From contig JADFKX010000144.1 of assembly GCA_022564695.1 (NCBI GenBank), forward strand, positions 1 through 5,248: a DNA stretch of 5,248 nucleotides, read 5' to 3'. Both the position numbers and the translations under genes were made by a program. How positions within the stretch are numbered: the first letter of the stretch is position 1; each line of letters opens with the position of its first letter. The DNA is from Chloroflexota bacterium. GTDB lineage: Bacteria; Chloroflexota; Dehalococcoidia; SM23-28-2; RBG-16-64-32. The notes beneath the pieces were generated by a model. The model was not told the DNA's origin and made no database searches. It worked only from the letters and a program-made list of their open reading frames with translations. Shown piece after piece: positions 1 to 4,321 of this stretch.

Positions 1-5
1 GTGTT

Positions 6-22
6 GACTCGGCACCCGAGTC
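6..22. repeat. Perfect 7-bp inverted repeat downstream of the small peptide gene
   Basis: GACTCGG at 6-12 and CCGAGTC at 16-22 form a perfect 7-bp stem with a 3-nt loop. It lies 12 nt beyond the stop codon of the minus-strand small peptide gene (35-178), where a terminator could be expected. On the minus strand the stem is followed by AACAC and not by a T-run, so it does not qualify as a normal intrinsic terminator. It may be a weak or factor-assisted 3' end, or chance. Confidence 0.3.
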
Positions 23-34
23 GGTCGCGATCTC

Positions 35-178
35 TCAGCAGCCGGGCTCGCCGTAGTTGCCGCAGCAGTTGCGGCGGGTGCGAATCTTGGTCCAGTTGTT
101 GGCGAAGATGCGCTGGACCTTGCGACCCAGCGGCATCTGTGCGCCTAGGTTAGAGAAGACGGCTCGCAGACTGGGCAT
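35..178 (-). CDS. Small Cys-rich-tail peptide, 47 aa, unknown function
   Basis: This short gene encodes 47 residues starting MPSLRAVFSNLG and ending NCCGNYGEPGC, followed by TGA at 35-37. The body is basic (about eight Arg/Lys) with no signal peptide or membrane helix. All three cysteines (residues 38, 39 and 47) sit in the last ten residues, in a Gly/Pro-rich tail that looks like a metal-binding knuckle, a redox tail or a modification site. The ATG start is strongly supported: GGAGG (184-188) lies 5 nt upstream and a perfect TATAAT box lies at 197-202, so it appears to be transcribed alone with a leader of about a dozen nucleotides. I have an impression that C-terminal CCG-x-x-G-E-P-G-C tails recur in small proteins of Chloroflexota and relatives, but cannot verify it here. 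A RiPP precursor is conceivable, but no maturase is visible. The gene call is fairly firm; the function is unknown. Confidence 0.72.
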   Translation of the reverse strand: MPSLRAVFSNLGAQMPLGRKVQRIFANNWTKIRTRRNCCGNYGEPGC

Positions 179-183
179 GGTGA

Positions 184-202
184 CCTCCGTTCGCCAATTA
201 TA
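184..202 (-). promoter_or_regulatory. TATAAT -10 box and Shine-Dalgarno for the 47-aa peptide gene
   Basis: On the minus strand, TATAAT (197-202) matches the sigma70 -10 consensus at all six positions. It is followed by GGCGAACGGAGGTCACCATG, in which GGAGG (184-188) lies 5 nt before the ATG. No convincing -35 hexamer is found at 16-19 nt spacing (nearest TTCCGG at 222-227) and there is no TGn extension, so strength is uncertain. Expected transcription start is near 190, giving a very short leader. Confidence 0.55.
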
Positions 203-348
203 GCCTATCTTGAAGTTCCCACCGGAAGGTGACCCTCCCTAGGCCAGAACGTCCACGCCGGCGGTCAGAGCATCACCTCCGAAGCGAGGCTGTCCCAGCC
301 GACCTGCGGGTTAGGCCGTTGAGATCACGCGGCCAGATGGATTGAACG
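203..348. other. Intergenic spacer, no gene recognised
   Basis: This stretch separates the GH51 remnant from the small peptide gene. It holds no ORF of note, no tRNA and no clear terminator. On the minus strand it contains GGAGGTGAT (272-280), a perfect Shine-Dalgarno complement, but the adjacent ATG opens only a two-codon frame (ATG CTC TGA). A short open stretch ending at TAG 239-241 could be the decayed tail of another gene, but I recognise nothing in it. Confidence 0.5.
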
Positions 349-947
349 CTAACCGATAAGTAGGACACTAACACTGCGCGGAGGCAACTCCAGCTTGGAG
401 GATTAACGAGCGTCGACCTCGAGGATGCGCAGCTGGTCCGGATGCTCGAAGTCGTTCCGTTCGAAGGGGCTGTCTGCGGCTATCTGCCGGAGCCTGCCGG
501 ACGCTGGCGACTGTAAGCCCTCGAAGGCGAAAGTGATCGTCACCGCTTCGTCCAGGTAGCGGTTTACCAGGAACACAGCTAGACGTCTCCGGTCGCCAGA
601 GGCCGTGACCGACACGTCCACGTACGGCACTCCAGTCGGGTTCTCACCCATCATCGGCTGAATGCGCTCCGGGACGTCCGTCCACACGGGCGCGTCGAAC
701 GTCTCACAGTCCACCTCCCAACCGCGGACGAGCGGCAGCGTCTCTTCGACGTAGAGACGCTGACCAAGTAGCCGGCCGTCTCGAACAACCGGCTGCCGTT
801 GACCTGGGTGAGGCCCAGCATGTTGACCAGCTGGGCGATCATGGCTATCTCCAGTCGCGGCACCCGCTCGTGGATGCGGTGGAAGGTGCCAGCGAACATG
901 AGGCCCGCCCGCAGGTCGTAGTTGGTGGCGACGCAGTCCTCCCAGGC
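349..947 (-). pseudogene. GH51 alpha-L-arabinofuranosidase remnant (C-terminal third, broken)
   Basis: Intact GH51 enzymes release terminal arabinofuranose from arabinan and arabinoxylan. Three fragments read in order on the minus strand make a convincing GH51 C-terminus. The first (about 947-759) has NYDLRAGLMFAGTFHRIHER and IAQLVNMLGLTQVNG, the end of the catalytic barrel. The second (about 759-406, another frame) has RLYVEETLPLVRGWEVD, VPYVDVSVTASGDRRRL, FLVNRYLDEAVTITF and SPFERNDFEHPDQLR, the C-terminal beta domain. The third (402-349), in frame after a stop, has LELPPRSVSVLLIG, the usual family ending. Lesions: the 5' two thirds are missing, homology starting about 15 bp past the upstream gene's stop; a one-base deletion near 758-761 joins YLVS to RLYVEE; TAA at 403-405 interrupts the frame before the natural stop TAG (349-351). 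With three lesions it is certainly non-functional, although protein similarity is still high, which suggests recent decay or acquisition. Confidence 0.85.
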
Positions 948-960
948 GCTAGCATGCCGC

Positions 961-1737
961 CTATCGCTCAACCACCCAGCCACCGTCCTGCCACTGGAGA
1001 CGGATCACGCCCGCATCGGCGAATAGCGGCCCCACCTCCAGCTCCAGTCGGCGGTAGAGGGAGGGCGGGACGCTCAGGTCCGCCAGGTACAGCTCTCCCA
1101 CTTCGGGAGCTCCCAGGCCTGTCTTCGGCAGGGCCAACGTCAGGGTGGCGACCGCCTTGATGGACGGCTCGTACACCGTACCCGAGCCGGCGTCGACGCC
1201 CGACGGCACGTCGAGCGACACGATCGGCTTGCCGCTGGCGTTGGCGCCCTCAATCAGGACGGCGAAACGTCCGCGGGGCGCCCCCGACAGGCTGTAGCCG
1301 ATGAGCGCATCGACGATGAGGTCGGCCTCGCCGAAGAGGCTGTCGAGACGAGTTTGAGGAACGTCTTCGGCCTCAAGCAGCTCCACCCCCATCCGCCGCA
1401 GGATGGAAGCCTGGTGCGCGGGGACTTCCGCCAGCTCGCGGACCGCCACTGGGAGGATGATGCGGACGCGGCCGCCCATATTGCTCAGGTGGCGGGCTGC
1501 CACCATACCGCCACCGCCGTTGTTCCCCCTGCCCGCCAGCACGAGAACGCTCCGGTCGCGCGCCCCGGCCGCCAGGGTTGCGGCCAGCCGCGCCAGGTTT
1601 CGTCCGGCGTTCTCCATCATCTGGAGGAGGACGATGCCGTACTCCTCAACCATTAGCCGGTCCACCTCACGCATCTGATCCGTAGTGATGGACGGCACTC
1701 TAGCCCTCTCGCGAGCCCTGATCACTTGGGCCACCAC
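961..1737 (-). CDS. nnrE: NAD(P)H-hydrate epimerase, stand-alone YjeF_N domain
   Basis: It epimerises R- and S-forms of hydrated NAD(P)H (NADHX/NADPHX) so that a separate ADP/ATP-dependent dehydratase can repair them; cytosolic. Visible YjeF_N elements, numbered from the 1737 start: ITTDQMREVDRLMVEEYGI (17-35), MMENAGRNLA (40-49), glycine-rich loop GRGNNGGGGMVAARHL (69-84), VDALIGYSLSGAPRG (142-156) with the expected catalytic Asp, SLDVPSGVDAGSG (174-186) and TLALPKTGLGAPEVGELYLAD (200-220). The dehydratase (YjeF_C) domain is absent, although many bacteria fuse the two. The loop reads GNNGGGG where the common form is GNNGGDG. Start choice is open: GTG 1737 has GGAG 8 nt upstream and overlaps the upstream gene by 16 nt; GTG 1725 gives a GTGA overlap; GTG 1698 has GAGAGGG 5 nt upstream and gives a family-typical N-terminus (VPSITTDQMR). 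It is the last intact gene of the four-gene operon; cofactor repair beside a dehydrogenase makes sense. Confidence 0.88.
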   Translation of the reverse strand: MVAQVIRARERARVPSITTDQMREVDRLMVEEYGIVLLQMMENAGRNLARLAATLAAGARDRSVLVLAGRGNNGGGGMVAARHLSNMGGRVRIILPVAVRELAEVPAHQASILRRMGVELLEAEDVPQTRLDSLFGEADLIVDALIGYSLSGAPRGRFAVLIEGANASGKPIVSLDVPSGVDAGSGTVYEPSIKAVATLTLALPKTGLGAPEVGELYLADLSVPPSLYRRLELEVGPLFADAGVIRLQWQDGGWVVER

Positions 1738-2288
1738 GTCGGCAGCTCCGAAAGAATTGCCGGCTCCATCTCCACCGCCAGGGGCGTGAGGAGCCTGGCC
1801 ATCGCGTTCCAGTTGGCGATGCAGAAGGTGAGCTCTACCAGATCACGCTCCGCGAGGTGGTTGAGCAGCTCACGGGCCAGCTCGACAGAGTCTGCCCGCA
1901 TGGCGGTTACCGAGTCTGTGTAGCGCAGCACCAGACGCTCAAGCTCCGAGAAGCCCGACGCGGACTCGTATTCGGCCAGCGCCTCCATCTCCTTTGACGT
2001 GAGGCCAACCTGCCTGCCGATGCGGACGTGGTGGGCGAAGCCGTAGTCGCAGCGCAGGACATGAAACAGGCGCAGTATGGCCAGCTCCCTCAACCGCGGG
2101 TCAAGGCTCAGGCGCGTGAAGAGCGCCGTCATCATCTCCCACCAGGAGCGCATCAGTTCCGGCGTGTGGGCCATCACCTTGAACACGTTGAGAACGCCAA
2201 GGCCGCGGCTGGTGCTATCGATAAGCTCGTAGAACTCCCGGAGCTGCGGCGAATCTGGGGATTCCACCTGGAAAACGACGGCCATCAC
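1722..2288 (-). CDS. Carboxymuconolactone decarboxylase / AhpD-fold family protein
   Basis: This 188-residue all-helical protein matches the CMD family (PF02627). The core is LDPRLRELAILRLFHVLRC (62-80), DYGFAHHVRIGRQVGLTSKEM (81-101), then FSELERLVLRYTDSVTAM (113-130) and the ERDLVELTFCIANWNAMARL stretch (147-166). In AhpD peroxidase partners the signature is CxxCxxH; here the second Cys is Gly (C80-D-Y-G-F-A-H86), so thiol peroxidase activity is unlikely. The protein belongs with the non-redox, decarboxylase-like branch, whose members mostly lack a proven substrate. The start is GTG 2288 (GTGA overlap with the stop of the thioesterase gene) or ATG 2285 (TGATG, 1-nt overlap); the two differ by one residue and both imply translational coupling. 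Its stop at 1722-1724 lies inside the next gene's 5' end. The family is sure; the reaction is unknown. Confidence 0.88.
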   Translation of the reverse strand: MMAVVFQVESPDSPQLREFYELIDSTSRGLGVLNVFKVMAHTPELMRSWWEMMTALFTRLSLDPRLRELAILRLFHVLRCDYGFAHHVRIGRQVGLTSKEMEALAEYESASGFSELERLVLRYTDSVTAMRADSVELARELLNHLAERDLVELTFCIANWNAMARLLTPLAVEMEPAILSELPTWWPK

Positions 2289-2725
2289 TTAGCTGCCCGC
2301 TCGATAATGCGATAGACGACGGTGCCCTGGGCCAGGAGCTTGCCGTCGGCGTTGGTCACCCGCACGTCGCAGTAGATGATCTCCTTGCCCCGCTTCAGCA
2401 CTTGCGCCTCGGCGAAGGCGTCCTCGCCGATGACGCCGGAGAGGTAGTTGACGTTCACGCCGACCGTGGAGCCGAAGTAGCGTGGCGAGAGGATCTCCGC
2501 CGTAGTCCAGGCGGCCATCGCGCCCGTCGTGTCGATCAGGGAGGCGATAGCGCCGCCGTGAAGGGCATCGCCGGCAGTGGTGTTCTCCTTCTGAAAGCGC
2601 AGGCGCAGCTTAGCATACCCCTCGCTGCCCTCGATAAACTCCATGCCAAGGTGCTTCATGTAGGGCGTTATGGCTATCACCTTCGCCATGCGCTCATAGT
2701 TCGTGTCCGCCTTGCTGTCAGGCAT
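2285..2725 (-). CDS. PaaI-type hotdog-fold acyl-CoA thioesterase
   Basis: A 146-residue single hotdog domain of the PaaI/YbgC-like thioesterase family, which hydrolyses acyl- or aryl-CoA esters in the cytosol, usually as a tetramer. The key element is ALHGGAIASLIDTTGAMAAW (54-73), with the HGG turn at 56-58 and D65 on the hotdog helix, the position of the catalytic acid in PaaI-like enzymes. The C-terminal strand pattern VLKRGKEIIYCDVRVTNADG (109-128) followed by GTVVYRI is also typical. Length is normal. The ATG start is well supported: GGAGGAT lies 8 nt upstream, in the 23-nt gap after the dehydrogenase stop codon. The TGA stop (2285-2287) overlaps the next gene's start. Substrate cannot be inferred; its neighbours suggest it clears or releases a CoA-bound product of the same pathway. 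Confidence 0.9.
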   Translation of the reverse strand: MPDSKADTNYERMAKVIAITPYMKHLGMEFIEGSEGYAKLRLRFQKENTTAGDALHGGAIASLIDTTGAMAAWTTAEILSPRYFGSTVGVNVNYLSGVIGEDAFAEAQVLKRGKEIIYCDVRVTNADGKLLAQGTVVYRIIERAAK

Positions 2726-2748
2726 CGGGGTATCCTCCCTCTCGCGTG

Positions 2749-3849
2749 TTAGGGCACCAACGCTATGTGGATCGCCTCCTCGCCCGATATCTCACGGGCC
2801 AAGAGGCGCAGGGCGTACTCGGCCTGCTCCAGGGGCAGGGTATGAGTGTGCATCTCCGCCAGCGGGTAACGGCCGGATTCGATCAGGCGAACCGCTGCCT
2901 CGTAGGCCGGGTAGTCCACACCGAGGGCGCCCTTTAGCGTCAGCTCCTTGGCTACGACCTTATCGCTCAGGAAGTCCGGCACCGGTTTCGGCCCCTTGGT
3001 GCCGGCCAGAACGACCGTGCCGCCGCGCCGCGCCAGGTCCACCGCCTGGGTGACCGCCTCCACAGCGTAGGCCGTCACGTCCACCACCACATCGGCCATG
3101 CGGCCGTCGGTGATCTCACGCACCCGACTACGGATGTCCTCCGCCTCGACATCGATCGTGTGGTGAGCGCCGAACCTCCGCGCCAGGGCCAGCTTCCTCT
3201 CGTCGGCGGCGAGGCCGGACACGATCACGCAGCCAGCGCCGGCCTCACGGCAGGCGATGACGCTGGCCAACCCCCGCTGCCCCGGGCCGAGGATGACCAC
3301 CGTATCACCCACCCTGGTTCCCGGCAGCTCCACCGCCCAGCGGAAACCGGCGCCCAGGGGGTTGAACAGCACGGCCAGCTCAACGGGGATATCCGGGGAA
3401 ATGCGATGAACCAGGGAGTGCGGGTCTAGGTACATGTACTGGGCGTAGCCGCCCCATAGGGAGGGTGGCGTGCTTGTGGAGATGTAGCCGTAACCGGATA
3501 TGAAACCACGGCTCCGACACAGCCGGTAGCGTCCGGCGACGCACTCCCGGCAATAGCCGCAGGGGAGCAACGCCTCAACCGCGACACGATCCCCTTGCTT
3601 GACGCCCCAGCGCCCGGCCGCCACGTCGCCGATCTCCTCAATGATGCCCACAGGCTCGTGGCCGGGGATAACGGGAAACGGGGCGGGCAGCGCCCCCGCG
3701 TACTGTTCGTAGTCGCTGCCGCAGATGCCGCAGGCCTCCACCCGCAGGAGAGCGTCCTCTGCCCCTATCTCCGGCAGCGGAAACTCTGCGCTGCGCAGGC
3801 GGCGAGGCCCCTCCTGCACGATGGCGCGGGACGTGGCGCCCTTACTCAC
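2749..3849 (-). CDS. Zinc-dependent medium-chain alcohol dehydrogenase (MDR family)
   Basis: A 366-residue NAD(P)-dependent dehydrogenase for an alcohol, polyol or threonine-like substrate. The GroES-like catalytic domain has CGICGSD (40-46, catalytic zinc Cys40) and GHEPVG (63-68, His64/Glu65). The structural zinc site is complete: C97-x2-C100-x2-C103-x7-C111. The Rossmann fold starts at VVILGPGQRGLASV (184-197), with the GxGxxG turn at 188-193. Where many relatives have a Glu-Pro (EPLA) before the Rossmann fold, this protein has FNPLGAGFRW (162-171). The segment after beta-2 is VIVSGLAADERKL without the classical Asp, so NAD versus NADP is undecided. GTG 3849 is the first possible start because TAG lies three codons upstream in frame; GGGAG is 11 nt upstream. 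It is first in the operon, behind the promoter at 3921-3950. Family certain, substrate unknown. Confidence 0.92.
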   Translation of the reverse strand: MSKGATSRAIVQEGPRRLRSAEFPLPEIGAEDALLRVEACGICGSDYEQYAGALPAPFPVIPGHEPVGIIEEIGDVAAGRWGVKQGDRVAVEALLPCGYCRECVAGRYRLCRSRGFISGYGYISTSTPPSLWGGYAQYMYLDPHSLVHRISPDIPVELAVLFNPLGAGFRWAVELPGTRVGDTVVILGPGQRGLASVIACREAGAGCVIVSGLAADERKLALARRFGAHHTIDVEAEDIRSRVREITDGRMADVVVDVTAYAVEAVTQAVDLARRGGTVVLAGTKGPKPVPDFLSDKVVAKELTLKGALGVDYPAYEAAVRLIESGRYPLAEMHTHTLPLEQAEYALRLLAREISGEEAIHIALVP

Positions 3850-3920
3850 TTCCAGCTACGCTCCCACGGCTCACAGACGGACAGCCACCCTCCTAAATCC
3901 TGCCAGACCACGGTGCCGCT

Positions 3921-3950
3921 AGGATAGGCTCACCGGGCTCAGGCTGTCAA
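3921..3950 (-). promoter_or_regulatory. Sigma70-type promoter of the dehydrogenase operon
   Basis: On the minus strand a perfect TTGACA (3945-3950) and TATCCT (3921-3926, four of six consensus bases) are separated by 18 nt. Transcription would start near 3914, giving a leader of about 65 nt before the GTG at 3849. It is the only convincing promoter for the four-gene minus-strand operon. Nothing in the leader forms an obvious terminator or riboswitch. Confidence 0.6.
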
Positions 3951-4057
3951 TGCGGCGCCCATCGATGGCATAGCGAATCCTCCGGCCCGGCTATCGCGTA
4001 ACTCTTAGTGGTCGGGGCCCAGGAGCCGTAGTCCGGCAAAGAGGTAGGCAAGATGGC

Positions 4058-4312
4058 ATGAACCCGTTCCAGGCCTGGTTTGAGCTGGCGTTGGAGACCG
4101 TCCAGCGGGAGTCGTACTACAGCATCTACCTCGCTGCTGTCGCCACCTGGTTCACCTACATGGGCCTGCGCGGCCTGGTCTCGAAGGAGACGAGAGGGTT
4201 CGGCTGGCGGCGCGGGCCGGCCCTGGATCGGGAGGCGGAAGTGACCGGGCAGATATGGCTCGTTGTGGCGGCGACTCTCGGTGCGGCGGCGTTGCTCTTC
4301 AAGCTGACCTAA
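4058..4312 (+). CDS. Small two-helix membrane protein, 84 aa, unknown
   Basis: The protein has two predicted membrane segments: about residues 20-40 (YYSIYLAAVATWFTYMGLRG) and 65-83 (QIWLVVAATLGAAALLFKL). A charged linker with a basic patch (RGFGWRRG, 46-53) joins them and is likely cytosolic, placing both termini outside. An amphipathic N-terminus (MNPFQAWFELALETVQRE) precedes the first helix. No cysteine and no known motif is visible. GAGG at 4041-4044 and AGG at 4046-4048 lie 13 and 9 nt before the ATG. It ends 9 nt before the DUF3179 gene, so the two are probably co-transcribed and coupled, and it may act as a partner or membrane subunit of that protein. No clear plus-strand promoter is visible in 3951-4057. 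I do not recognise the family. Confidence 0.7.
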   Translation: MNPFQAWFELALETVQRESYYSIYLAAVATWFTYMGLRGLVSKETRGFGWRRGPALDREAEVTGQIWLVVAATLGAAALLFKLT

Positions 4313-4321
4313 GCGGGCGTC

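Noticed and set aside
11..25. GGCACCCGAGTCGGT resembles the last hairpin of the Streptococcus pyogenes Cas9 tracrRNA
   Set aside because: It has an extra C, lacks the rest of the tracrRNA, the T-run and any CRISPR array or cas gene nearby. A short GC-rich palindrome explains it.
272..280. ATCACCTCC, identical to the 16S rRNA 3' end (anti-Shine-Dalgarno)
   Set aside because: No other 16S-like sequence is around it, and on the minus strand it precedes only a two-codon frame; chance or a decayed ribosome binding site.
870..1678. Plus-strand open frames opposite the epimerase gene
   Set aside because: Pro/Ala/Arg-rich translations without motifs, opposite a clear YjeF_N protein.
3842..3874. Ten-residue leader peptide frame (GTG 3874 to TAA 3842) overlapping the dehydrogenase start
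   Set aside because: The nearby AGGAGGG (3888-3894) is 13 nt from the GTG, too far, and the peptide VSRGSVAGSE has no attenuation-like codon run.
3959..3968. Palindrome CCATCGATGG in the divergent intergenic region
   Set aside because: A single 10-bp palindrome is expected several times by chance in a window this size, and no second copy or regulator is present.
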